This document shows positions 9,261-18,512 of a DNA stretch of 64,000 bases, one piece after another. Origin of the DNA: Alternaria dauci (Eukaryota; Ascomycota; Dothideomycetes; Pleosporales; Pleosporaceae); assembly GCF_042100115.1 (NCBI RefSeq), contig NC_091274.1, positions 1 through 64,000 of the forward strand, written 5' to 3'. The notes beneath the pieces were generated by a model. That model saw only the letters and a list, made by a program, of their open reading frames with translations, searched no databases and was not told the DNA's origin. The translations under genes and the position numbers were made by a program. The number at the start of each line of letters is the position of its first letter. Position 1 is the stretch's first letter.

Positions 9261-12200
9261 ATGGACGATAACACGCAGTCACCCGCCCATCCACCGGCAG
9301 GCGACCCCAGCTCCCTTAGCTACTCGGGGAACCAAACAGAGATCTTCCGCGGCTTCGGCATCGACGACGCCACCAGACAAAAGGAGATAGCCAGGACGAT
9401 TGACAAGATTCTTGTGGACAACTACCCCGATGCACGCAATCGAGGTGCAGCAAAGCTCAGCGACACTGCCAATGAAGACCTGAACAAGAACCTACACGCC
9501 CTGGTCTGGAAGTCCGTACCCGACTTCCGCAACGAACCCAAGGCGTGGAGGACAATGGCGATTAGCAAGTTGATCACACATTCTCTCAATCGCCTGAGGA
9601 AGCGTAAAGCGGAAGGCGACCATGCTAAAGCCCCAACCCCCAACCCCTTGACGGCAACCTCTACACTCCAAAAGCGCGAGTTATCGCCAGAATCAACGCA
9701 CAACTCCAAAGACCACCCACCTAAGCGCTCTCGATCCAGAACCGTTCCTACAGGATTCACGCCTACTCCGAACAACGACAAGCCTGCTAATCCTCCCATG
9801 CCAACCGCTTCAAATCTCGACACACAGGTACATATATGCGCCGTAAAGGATGGAGAGATCAGCGAAGTAGTCAGCATGGTCGAATTCAGTGACATATGTT
9901 GGGAGGGCATCCCCAACTGGGAAAAACTACGCGACGAAGCTGAGCAATGCTACGAAACTGCGCAAGGCCTAGGACTCGATGGATTCGACTTCAAGGGCCG
10001 CTTGTTTATCGCTCCAAGAGCAAATCAGCATATCGGAATTGGAAGCCAAGGTGGATTCAACTTTGCTATGCGAGAAATCCCAGCTGGCACAGCCGTAGTG
10101 TTTGTCACGACGGTTAGATTGAACGTAACCGACACGCAAGTTGCCTCCTCCAAAGTCGTCCCGCCAGCAGAGGTGCAAGATGGTCAGCAACAAGATGCCA
10201 CCCACATGCAAGTTGCCTCCTCCGAGCCCGCCCCGCCAGCAGAGGTGCAAGGTGACCAGCAACAAGATGCCACCCACATGCAAGTTGCCTCCTCCGAGCC
10301 CGCCCCGCCAGCAGAGGTGCAAGATGGTCAGCAACAAGATGCCACCCACATGCAAGTTGCCTCCTCCGAGCCCGCCCCGCCAGCAGAGGTGCAAGGTGAC
10401 CAGCAACAAGATGCCACCCACATGCAAGTTGCCTCCTCCGAGCCCGCCCCGCCAGCAGAGGTGCAAGATGGTCAGCAACAAGATGCCACCCACATGCAAG
10501 TTGCCTCCTCCGAGCCCGCCCCGCCAGCAGAGGTGCAAGGTGACCAGCAACAAGATGCCACCCACATGCAAGTTGCCTCCTCCGAAGCCGTCCCACCGGA
10601 AAGTAAGGAGCTTACACCCAAGACACTCAAGGAGATACTAGATTTGGCGGCCAACATACATCCATTATCCTGGTCGAGGGAAGAATCCACACCTAGCAAC
10701 AGCGCACACAAGCAGCATCCTGTAGGTCCGTTCTCGTCATACATGTCCAGGAATAACAGCATCGCCTTCCCCCGCACACTTCAACCCTCGTCGTTCACAC
10801 CCGTGAATCTGCTACCGCTCGCCAGACCTGCCAAACCACCGTCCAGCGCACCTAAGTCCTTTCTCAAGTTTGTCGAGACCTTCCCTTCTAATAGCTACCA
10901 CGGTAGCGGACTAGACGACCCAATACATATCAGCGACGATAGTGGTAGCAGCGATTCTAGTGACAGCGAGTCTAGTAACAACATGGACATTCTCGTAGAC
11001 GATGAAGAGGTGCTAGAAGAATGCATGTTAGACGAAGGCGAACCGGAACAACCCCCATTGAACGAACAAGCTAAGACCCAGGCAAACGCGCATTTCTCGA
11101 GCACTATGAAGGTGAAGATGGATGGTATGTCTGCTTTTGCGCACGCGCAAAAGTCGAACATAGACTTGTGGGACTTAGCCGCGCAAACCTTCGGCCTTGC
11201 GCTCGACGACCTCAAAGGCGACCAGATCAACCTCGGAACTGGGGTCGGCTTAAACCCAGATTTCCACCCGCTACCCCATCAGTTGGTCGGCGCCAAGGAT
11301 GGCTTGGATGTCCTCGCCGGCGACCGAGGAGCACTTGTCATCGCCGACGACATGGGCATGGGCAAGACGATCACCGATGTCCTCATATGGTATCTCAATT
11401 TTGCTAGATCGTACCAGCGCCTCGGCATCAGCGCGACGCCAGACTTCCCCTACACTGCTCTCAAATCGAACGGAGACGAGATAGAGACGCCGAATCTGTT
11501 TGGATGCACCTACTTTGTTGCGAGTGCAGCAGGCCTTGAAACATTGGTACAAGCATGGCGTATGATCATGGGTGGCAGCGCCCACTTGGCTCAAGGATCA
11601 GAGTACAAGCCACCGAAGCTGATAGTCTTGCACGGTACGGGCGAAGAGATTGTACAGCGTTATGGCGGTGCGAAGAACAGCATCTACTCTAGCATGACAC
11701 CAAAAGAGTGGGATGAAGTCAACCGTCGCCCTAACTGGTTGAAATCACGATTGGCCTATGGGGAGTACAACAAGGTGTGGAAGTTGAACAACCCGACTAA
11801 GGAATGGGCAAACAGCGTCCCTGAGACATCGGACTTCAGACCTCAAAAGACGAGCGTTAGGTTCTTGATAGTCTCAACTCGCGAGTCTTGGAAGACGAAG
11901 ATCTTTGGCACGCTTGTCGATACCTCTGCGCCCCCTCAGTACAAGAGGCTAAAACAACAGTTAGAAAAGACCGACAAGAGGCATACTAAGAAGAGGGCGG
12001 CGTTGAGAGCACAGCTGAGCCTGTGCGCCAAGACGCATATGGACACTTCACGATTGCCTGCGCTTGATGGTCTCGGCCCTTGGCAGGCTCGTCGCATGCA
12101 AATATGGACAGACGACAAAGGTGTGAGGGTCGAGGTGTGGTTGGTCACATTCGTTGGTTGCGCTGCAATAATCATGGTCGACGAGCTGCATACCGCCCCG

Positions 12201-13622
12201 GGTACAAAAACTCAAACCTACACCCACATCATCGACCCCATTTTGGACTACAGGCCCAATGATCATCGTACTGGTATAGTAGGTCAGACGGGCACAGCTC
12301 TCACGAACGGGGTCGACCTGGTGTTAGGATTCGCCGACCACGTGATCCAGCGGTTAGTACAAAAGCAGTCCACCGATCCAGGCGCCAAAGCTTTAGCCAA
12401 TTTGAAAGGGGTAGATTGTACTGCAGTGTGGAGAAAGCTCCTCAATAGCTACAAGAAGTATCACGACGGGATGCAGCGTTGTAAAACCGAGAAGGAAAAG
12501 AACAAAGTACAGTCCGCGCTCGACAAGCAACTCCAGTCCGGCGAGATCAAGGACATGCTGAACAATTTTCGGGACATGGTTCGGTGGTGTTTCATAATGC
12601 GCGACACCGACAGTCTGGATCCCTGGCGCAAACCCCTCAACGTTGTCACAGCAAAGCTTACTGTCAACTTCACGTATCTGCAGCACGATGCGTGTTACTT
12701 CGCTAACGTGGAACAAGAAGAGTCTCGCGTGCTAGCCGCGGTCAAACAGCATTACGAGAAGGAAGTGGAGGCCTGGGAAGACCAAGGGGGAGAGAGCAGC
12801 AAGAAGTCCAAGCCCACCATGCCCCCAGGCGCAGTCGCAGACTCCGAGGCCTACCGCATTGCGCGACATGTCAGCATCTTTCCTAACCTTATGGCCGCAA
12901 TCAACAATTGGGATGCCGACCAGCTTATCGGAGATCGGATCCTCGACCCTCACCGCAGTCTCAGTAATAACAACGAAAACCTCCGCACAGCTCTTGTGAA
13001 CAGCGACACAATTCGACACTCATTCATCTGGGACATTGCATTGGAGGCTTGCAAGGGCTCAGCCAAGGTCGCATACATTCACAAGACGTTGGAAGAGCTA
13101 CGCAACAAGAAGACGACCATTCCCCATCCCCGTCCTCGCGCACACCAAGGAGAAACCCTAGAGTACAGAGCCAAGTACGTCGTACTCGCGAGCTCGACAT
13201 TGTCACGTGCTCTGATCTACGCTTACATCTGCCAAACGTTTGGAGAGAAACACGTTGTTCATGCCTACAACGCCGTGACACGGGACAAGGAAGTACCCAA
13301 GTGGAAGAAGGTCTGGGATGAGGGGGGCGGCAAGGTCGACGATGGCGTCTATATTCTCGTGGGTGCAACGGGCGCGATGTGTCAGTCAATATCGCTTACA
13401 GAGGGCAACATCTTGCATGGTCTTGAGCCTCAGAGTAACGCGCATATTGCTGAACAGGCTGCGAAACGCCAACATCGCATTAATACGAGGTTCGCCGAAG
13501 TCTTCGTTGAATGGCTGACAACTACTGCCCCTCAAGGATGCCGAGACACCATTGACATGAGGATAGTCAAGAACCTCCAAGCTAAAGGCTATTTTCAGAG
13601 CACGATAAAGGCGCAAGACTGA
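9261..13622 (+). CDS. degenerate SNF2-like helicase, subtelomeric
   Basis: 1453 aa from the ATG at 9261; the frame is open further up to 8748, but the upstream part looks like untranslated leader. N-terminal ~600 residues are disordered, with a 24-aa tandem repeat and an acidic serine-rich stretch (SDDSGSSDSSDSESS). The SNF2-type core follows: motif I DDMGMGKT near 696, motif II VDELH near 973 in place of DEAH, motif III GQTGTALTNG, and in the second RecA lobe VLASSTLSRAL and EQAAKRQHRINT near 1399, which matches the SNF2 motif VI pattern of QAxxRxHRxxQ. Expected role is ATP-driven DNA translocation on chromatin in the nucleus. It stands head to head with the zinc-knuckle helicase, suggesting a shared promoter. 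Divergent motifs mean activity is not certain. Confidence 0.85.
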   Translation: MDDNTQSPAHPPAGDPSSLSYSGNQTEIFRGFGIDDATRQKEIARTIDKILVDNYPDARNRGAAKLSDTANEDLNKNLHALVWKSVPDFRNEPKAWRTMAISKLITHSLNRLRKRKAEGDHAKAPTPNPLTATSTLQKRELSPESTHNSKDHPPKRSRSRTVPTGFTPTPNNDKPANPPMPTASNLDTQVHICAVKDGEISEVVSMVEFSDICWEGIPNWEKLRDEAEQCYETAQGLGLDGFDFKGRLFIAPRANQHIGIGSQGGFNFAMREIPAGTAVVFVTTVRLNVTDTQVASSKVVPPAEVQDGQQQDATHMQVASSEPAPPAEVQGDQQQDATHMQVASSEPAPPAEVQDGQQQDATHMQVASSEPAPPAEVQGDQQQDATHMQVASSEPAPPAEVQDGQQQDATHMQVASSEPAPPAEVQGDQQQDATHMQVASSEAVPPESKELTPKTLKEILDLAANIHPLSWSREESTPSNSAHKQHPVGPFSSYMSRNNSIAFPRTLQPSSFTPVNLLPLARPAKPPSSAPKSFLKFVETFPSNSYHGSGLDDPIHISDDSGSSDSSDSESSNNMDILVDDEEVLEECMLDEGEPEQPPLNEQAKTQANAHFSSTMKVKMDGMSAFAHAQKSNIDLWDLAAQTFGLALDDLKGDQINLGTGVGLNPDFHPLPHQLVGAKDGLDVLAGDRGALVIADDMGMGKTITDVLIWYLNFARSYQRLGISATPDFPYTALKSNGDEIETPNLFGCTYFVASAAGLETLVQAWRMIMGGSAHLAQGSEYKPPKLIVLHGTGEEIVQRYGGAKNSIYSSMTPKEWDEVNRRPNWLKSRLAYGEYNKVWKLNNPTKEWANSVPETSDFRPQKTSVRFLIVSTRESWKTKIFGTLVDTSAPPQYKRLKQQLEKTDKRHTKKRAALRAQLSLCAKTHMDTSRLPALDGLGPWQARRMQIWTDDKGVRVEVWLVTFVGCAAIIMVDELHTAPGTKTQTYTHIIDPILDYRPNDHRTGIVGQTGTALTNGVDLVLGFADHVIQRLVQKQSTDPGAKALANLKGVDCTAVWRKLLNSYKKYHDGMQRCKTEKEKNKVQSALDKQLQSGEIKDMLNNFRDMVRWCFIMRDTDSLDPWRKPLNVVTAKLTVNFTYLQHDACYFANVEQEESRVLAAVKQHYEKEVEAWEDQGGESSKKSKPTMPPGAVADSEAYRIARHVSIFPNLMAAINNWDADQLIGDRILDPHRSLSNNNENLRTALVNSDTIRHSFIWDIALEACKGSAKVAYIHKTLEELRNKKTTIPHPRPRAHQGETLEYRAKYVVLASSTLSRALIYAYICQTFGEKHVVHAYNAVTRDKEVPKWKKVWDEGGGKVDDGVYILVGATGAMCQSISLTEGNILHGLEPQSNAHIAEQAAKRQHRINTRFAEVFVEWLTTTAPQGCRDTIDMRIVKNLQAKGYFQSTIKAQD
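10137..10589 (+). repeat. 72-bp coding tandem repeat with 144-bp higher order
   Basis: Six full 72-bp copies plus a partial seventh inside the SNF2-like gene. Each encodes 24 aa with the core QVASSEPAPPAEVQ followed by DG or GD, then QQQDATHM. The DG and GD versions alternate strictly, with AAGATGGTCAGC and AAGGTGACCAGC at the DNA level. The array therefore grew in 144-bp steps, a small higher-order repeat. Confidence 0.93.
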
Positions 13623-13937
13623 GATACTTTGAAGGAATGACTGCCCGGAAATCGCGGAGACATACTGTAACTTTCTCAAGTAGTCTGTAGTACAAAATCG
13701 ATCCCATGACTCAATACCGATATAGGCGCACCAGACTAACATAGAGTAACGCTGTACGTATTGCCTACTGCTGCCACTGTAGGAAGCCTAGAAAGTTGCC
13801 TCTGTTAGCAATAGCAAGTTACTGCTGTACCTAGGTAACGTTGTGAGTGGAAGCGCTGCTGTCAGCCTGACTTGCGGGCGCGTGGTCTTCCGAGTCAGGC
13901 CGAATGCAACCTACCACACTAAATACTACTCCATGCT

Positions 13938-14145
13938 TCGCAACCGCTTCGCAATGTGCCCTCGCTAGCAACCAACCGTTGCGGCAACTTGCGTCCCAAG
14001 CCATATCGCAACCGCTTCGCAACGTGCCCTCGCTAGCAACCAACCGTTGCGGCAACTTGCGTCCCAAGCCATATCGCAACCGCTTCGCAACGTGCCCTCG
14101 CTAGCAACCAACCGTTGCGGCAACTTGCTTCCCAAGCCATATCGT
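13938..14145. repeat. 68-bp tandem repeat, three copies
   Basis: Three nearly identical 68-bp units begin at 13938, 14006 and 14074, with anchors CCCTCGCTAGCAACCAACCG and GCGGCAACTTGCGTCCCAAG. A fourth, diverged copy sits about 1 kb away at 15105-15172, so the repeats flank the small broken gene between them. The word TTGCGGCAAC also occurs in the 22-bp minisatellite near the telomere. Confidence 0.9.
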
Positions 14146-14614
14146 GATCTAATGACATAGTTTTGTACGACGGCTTACGCCGAAAAGTCAGACATGGATG
14201 CGATACAGGCTCTAGCTGCAGCCTATAGGGTATATAAGCTCTCGGCGGTACAGCCACCTACTGCACTGAAATACGAGCTAGACCAGGGACAGGACTTCAA
14301 CAAGAATGCGATTCGGAACACGGTGCTGTGCAACACCAAGGCGTTTGCAGATTCCAATGAAGCGAATCTACCAAAGCGAGAATCGGAGACTGAACAGCAG
14401 CATCACGACAGGATTGCACGCCGCATTTCAGGAGAATCAAACTAGGGCGATCGACTCGTTCGTGGAAGATCTGAGGAACCAGTGGCCAAGGCAGAGTCCC
14501 AGCGTGCCGTCCAGGACTGAGTATACTGCCTACCTCGACGTTTTCTCTACAGCGACAACCATTAGGAATCAGTTTGTTCATTGGTTCAACAACCGTCTGT
14601 TCATGCAGCAGACT

Positions 14615-15025
14615 TGTCAACAATCAAGCCAGCTTGATCGCTATCAAGCTGGGGCATCAAGCTGGCGTATCAATCAAGCCAAGCTAGAGTAGAGGTATAA
14701 ATCAATTAAGCCAAGCTACTATAAGCTAGCTTGATTGTTTGGCTTGATTGGCTTGATAGAATTAATACTCTATAAAGAAGGTTAAAGTAAGTAAGTAAGG
14801 TCACGTGGTGATAAGATCACGTGGTGATAAGATTATATAAGGATACCCCTACACTATCCCCTTTTAAGCTTCTTGAAAGGGGGATTAATTTTGTTAAGCT
14901 AATCAAGCTAAACAAGCCAAGCTTATTAATTTTAACCATCAAGCCAATCAAGCTAAGCTGAGGTAGAGGTACCCACTAATCAAGCTAAGCTGGGGCACCC
15001 AGCTTGATTGGCTTGATTGTTGACA
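14615..15025. mobile_element. 411-bp MITE with GCTTGATT subterminal repeats
   Basis: Ends are TGTCAACAATCAAGCC and its inverted copy GGCTTGATTGTTGACA. ACT lies immediately outside both ends and is probably a 3-bp target-site duplication. The interior is filled with short direct and inverted copies of CAAGCCAAGC/GCTTGATTGG and a doubled GGTCACGTGGTGATAA-like word. No coding capacity, so it is non-autonomous. The 3-bp duplication would fit a PIF/Harbinger-like element, but the ends do not prove the superfamily. Confidence 0.75.
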
Positions 15026-15104
15026 ACTCTGTCATGCAGTACCTTGGACAGTCCAGAGAGTTGCCCAAAAGGTGTTAGTAGGTGTATGAAGCCATACCGT
15101 GGTC

Positions 15105-15172
15105 TCTGCGTAACTTGCCCTCGCTGGCAACCAACCGTTGCGGCAACTTGCGTCCCAAGCCATATCGCAACC
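15105..15172. repeat. isolated fourth copy of the 68-bp repeat
   Basis: A diverged copy of the unit repeated at 13938-14145, sharing GCAACCAACCGTTGCGGCAA and the following CCCAAGCCATATCGCAACC. It lies about 1 kb downstream of the triplet, just after the MITE-interrupted gene. Confidence 0.85.
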
Positions 15173-15616
15173 TTGCAGCTGGAACATTCGGACGCTTTAA
15201 CTACCTTAGGGCTGGCGCTCCAACCTTCTTCACGCTGCACCTCTAAAGGCAAATACTAGTGTTATATTATTTGGAACTGCGCTCTTAGATGTACGAGGCA
15301 GAGCGACCCTCCCTATCTAGGACTACCTCTTTGAGATCTTTCGTGTCTTCAACAACTAAACTTTAGTATTCAATATTATATAAGAATAGCACTCTAAAAA
15401 GAGAAATAACATGTATTCTACACTCAAGGACGCGACCTCTTCTGGGATTAGGGACCGTACTCTACCTTGTTAGTCGGTGCGACTATATGCCGCACCTTGC
15501 CGGCACGCCCTGGCCCCCTGCTTTCCATGCCACGTCTTCTTTTCTCTGCTGTTATTCTTACTACTTTTCTACCCACACACTAATCGCTGGCTTAGAGCGT
15601 CAGCCTTGGTTCTAAA

Positions 15617-17479
15617 ATGGATCAGTTACAGCTCGATAGTGACCATTGTCAGGATAAACACAGCGGAAGAGGCTTTCCTGCACAGTGGGACGCTACAGTC
15701 GCTAACAACTTAGCATACAGCCCACCTAACCCGTCCTACAGCAGATTTCTTGCGCGTCGTCTCGCAGAACCATGCCGTGTACCAGGCGATGTACGATACG
15801 CGGGATGGATCGTTCCAGAAGTAGGCGACGACGAAGCGTGCAAGCCGGTTTTCATAGCCCACTCGACACTAGATGCGATATGGCTGCTGAAAGAGACGCT
15901 GGGTGCCAGCACACTTGACGCAGAAAATTGGGGGCGTCTCACAAGCGCTGCTATGGACTTTGCTAGTAGTAAGTCTCTAGAGCCTAGAAACTTAACTACA
16001 GCGCGGCTAATGACGCCAACGGAAGGCATCGCGGAGGACCGCATGGCTATAGACTCAGACAAGGACGATAGCATACCGCCATCAGCACAGAGGGCTACAG
16101 GCGACCTTGTGCCGTACCGTAAACGTCCAGCCTCCTCATCGCCTATTCGCAGCGAGATCCGTGCCAACAGCTTAAACCGCCTAGCAATACAGGAGGACAG
16201 CGCGGACGAATCGACGGCTAGGGCTAGCGAAGTCAACACTATGACAGTACACGCTGGCAAAGACACAGCTAGAGCGGAGGGGGGACACGAGCGCGGAACA
16301 AGCGACGAGGACAGCGAAAACCAGAGTGCGACGACGCCTCTATCCGTAAAGAGGTCCGCAACAGTTACAAACAAGAATCGTCTTGCAGAGCTACGGCGTA
16401 CAAGAAAGCTAGAAAGATCGCGTGTAATAAAGCTCGAGGCGATAGGCTTAAAGGAACCGCCTGAGAAGATGCCTGCGCAGGAACGTATGGCGTACGGCAG
16501 CATTGCGCCAGACGATGAGCCGACGATCTCTTGGATCTTCAAGCAAAAAGTCGCGGAAGATGCTGATTTCTATACAGCCTCGCCAACACCCTACTATACT
16601 GCCTGCAGCATGCTAGCAAAAGCGCGTGCTTTTGGAAATGCAACCTCGCAGTACAGCGCTGCGCAGTTCCTGCATAATTGGCGGAAACAGGGCACGCCGT
16701 TCTTGGTAAAACCAGTAGATCGTTATGTTCTTACCCAGACGCAAATGTCGCAGTCAGTGGATAGTAGCGCAACACTTCATACTGATGCCGACAATGCATT
16801 CTGCTTTGCCTGGGACATGTGCACACGGTACGAGACGATGCTTGCAGCTGTAAACATTGGCACTCGCTGGGCTTTCGCTTTGCTAGGGAAGGCGTACGCT
16901 CGCAAGGTCGACGAAATCCAGGTCGCTGATCGTCTAGCCAGTAACGACAGAACTCGCAACAGGTACGGGAAGGGCCAGGCACGAACAGAGGCTATCACAT
17001 ATTTGGTCCATCTGGTTTGCCAATCACCATCTAAATCTGACCACGCAGCCTTTCGTTACCGCCTAAAGCGAGCGACACGATGGTTCGACATAGTTCAAGC
17101 TCTAGGCTGGGGATCGCTGCTGCTCATACCCCACGAAGAGGTCTCAAACCATTGGCTCGAGCGTGTGCTGCGGAAGAACCAGCGCGATGTTTTTCTTGAG
17201 CTAGTGAAGCGCGAACGGCCGGAAATTTGCACGGCAAGCAGGGCCCTCGAAGCCTGGCTAGGGCCGGATGGAATTACTGGTGCGCCGATTGCTGGAAAGG
17301 AGAGGCTTAGCATTGAAGCGAATGCGCTAGCTACGGCGGTGGGGTTAACAGAGATTCCAGACAGCGAAGCCGAAGATGACACTGATTCTGACGCATCGGA
17401 AAGTATCCCGGCATCGCCGGCGCCATTGCGACAGATGTCGGTACTTGAATTATTCTGTCCTGTAAGCCCTATAGGTTGA
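15617..17479 (+). CDS. uncharacterised 620-aa protein (module protein A)
   Basis: One uninterrupted frame with a good start context (AAAATGG). I do not recognise the family. The N-terminal ~110 residues look folded (RFLARRLAEPCRVPGDVRYA). Residues ~130-270 are a charged, serine-rich disordered region with basic clusters (RRTRKLERSRVIKLE) that could be a nuclear signal. A long helical C-terminal domain of ~300 residues contains WIFKQKVAEDADFY, HNWRKQGTPFLVKPV and FRYRLKRATRWFDIVQALGW, and the tail is acidic (DSEAEDDTDSDASES). It converges on the 1172-aa gene on the other strand. With that gene and the ParB-like gene it forms a compact 9-kb group inside the un-RIPed island. No signal peptide or membrane segment. 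Confidence 0.75.
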   Translation: MDQLQLDSDHCQDKHSGRGFPAQWDATVANNLAYSPPNPSYSRFLARRLAEPCRVPGDVRYAGWIVPEVGDDEACKPVFIAHSTLDAIWLLKETLGASTLDAENWGRLTSAAMDFASSKSLEPRNLTTARLMTPTEGIAEDRMAIDSDKDDSIPPSAQRATGDLVPYRKRPASSSPIRSEIRANSLNRLAIQEDSADESTARASEVNTMTVHAGKDTARAEGGHERGTSDEDSENQSATTPLSVKRSATVTNKNRLAELRRTRKLERSRVIKLEAIGLKEPPEKMPAQERMAYGSIAPDDEPTISWIFKQKVAEDADFYTASPTPYYTACSMLAKARAFGNATSQYSAAQFLHNWRKQGTPFLVKPVDRYVLTQTQMSQSVDSSATLHTDADNAFCFAWDMCTRYETMLAAVNIGTRWAFALLGKAYARKVDEIQVADRLASNDRTRNRYGKGQARTEAITYLVHLVCQSPSKSDHAAFRYRLKRATRWFDIVQALGWGSLLLIPHEEVSNHWLERVLRKNQRDVFLELVKRERPEICTASRALEAWLGPDGITGAPIAGKERLSIEANALATAVGLTEIPDSEAEDDTDSDASESIPASPAPLRQMSVLELFCPVSPIG

Positions 17480-18512
17480 ACAATAAACCGGGTTACCTGA
17501 CGACCCTGAACTATGCGCTGCGGAAAAAGAGTGATGGGCTCGAAGAGCACAATGCTGAGCTTCTAGCGACACTCTACGGAAGTAGTGAGGTAGACGAGAG
17601 TTGCTAGTCATAGCGGTGCTTATTAGCAGGTGGGGTGTATGCGTCCGTGTTGCGGAAGCTTGCCAATTTAGTGTTAGGCTAGGTCTGTCGTCTAAGTCAC
17701 CGGCTGTACCGTGGCTCTCGACGATTACAGCCTGCTAGGAAGCTGCTGTCGTATTGCGATACAGATAAGTCAACAACACCGCAGGCTACAAATCTACAAA
17801 TAACTACAAAGAAGAGCGAAACACATAGCGGCTTCCTCTCTTTTCCTTAAAGGTTGCCGCGCAAGGTGCTATTACCTTTGCCTGCGGAGAATAGTAACAG
17901 GATGCCTCTACACTGTGCTACTTCAGCCACTAATGCAATGTAGACTTCGCAGGCTCTATTCTCTAGTGCCTGCGTCTTTTTACTATTACGTTAATTATGT
18001 AAATAGTAGAGAAGAGACACAGTTAAGATTAAGAAACGGATTACATGCGACAACGATAGTACGGTTAATATTGGGGTTGGTGTTTTTCTGAATTTACAGT
18101 TAATACGAAATATTTTAAAAAATCATAACACTACGTAACGTGTATTAATCTCTTCAAAAGCTGTATAGGATAGAAGATGTATATAGTATATACGTGTTTT
18201 ATAGGAGAGAAGATGTAAAATTATAGTGGAAGCTATAATAGCTTACTCTACACTGGGGACTCCTGTATAATAGTATGACATCGGTCAACCCATGCATAAT
18301 CAGAACTACCAAACACGCATTGAATAAAACCTTTAGCATCGCTCCGTAGTCGCATTAACTCTGTACGTCTCTTCTCAAGAACGGAATCATAGTTGATCGC
18401 TATGTCGCTGTTCCTTGGGGAGTCTCGACGCCCACTAGTAACCCGAATCCATTGCAGTTGTCGAAGGAAGCGGTTGTTGCAACCTTTGTGCTCTACCCCA
18501 GATAGTACTATG
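17480..18512. other. intergenic region between convergent genes
   Basis: About 1 kb between the 3' ends of module genes A and B. Composition becomes AT-rich between 17980 and 18260, but CA and TG dinucleotides are still present, so it is not heavily RIP-mutated. No gene, terminal repeat or RNA gene could be supported. Confidence 0.6.

Larger units (their letters stand above)
14194..15259 (+). pseudogene. small gene of unknown function, broken by MITE and frameshift
   Basis: The frame from ATG 14194 (begins MDAIQALAAAYRVYKLSAV) runs 83 codons to a stop near 14445, while a different frame stays open from about 14306 and continues with a helical, protein-like segment containing FVEDLRNQWPRQ. 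This suggests a one-base frameshift or an unrecognised intron near 14430. At 14615-15025 a 411-bp inverted-repeat element splits that frame; without it and one copy of its target duplication the frame stays open to 15259. No family recognised. The last part of the open frame runs through the fourth 68-bp repeat and may be chance. Confidence 0.45.

Noticed and set aside
9969..10596. Minus-strand and alternate plus-strand frames across the 72-bp repeat
   Set aside because: Shadows of the coding repeat of the SNF2-like gene.
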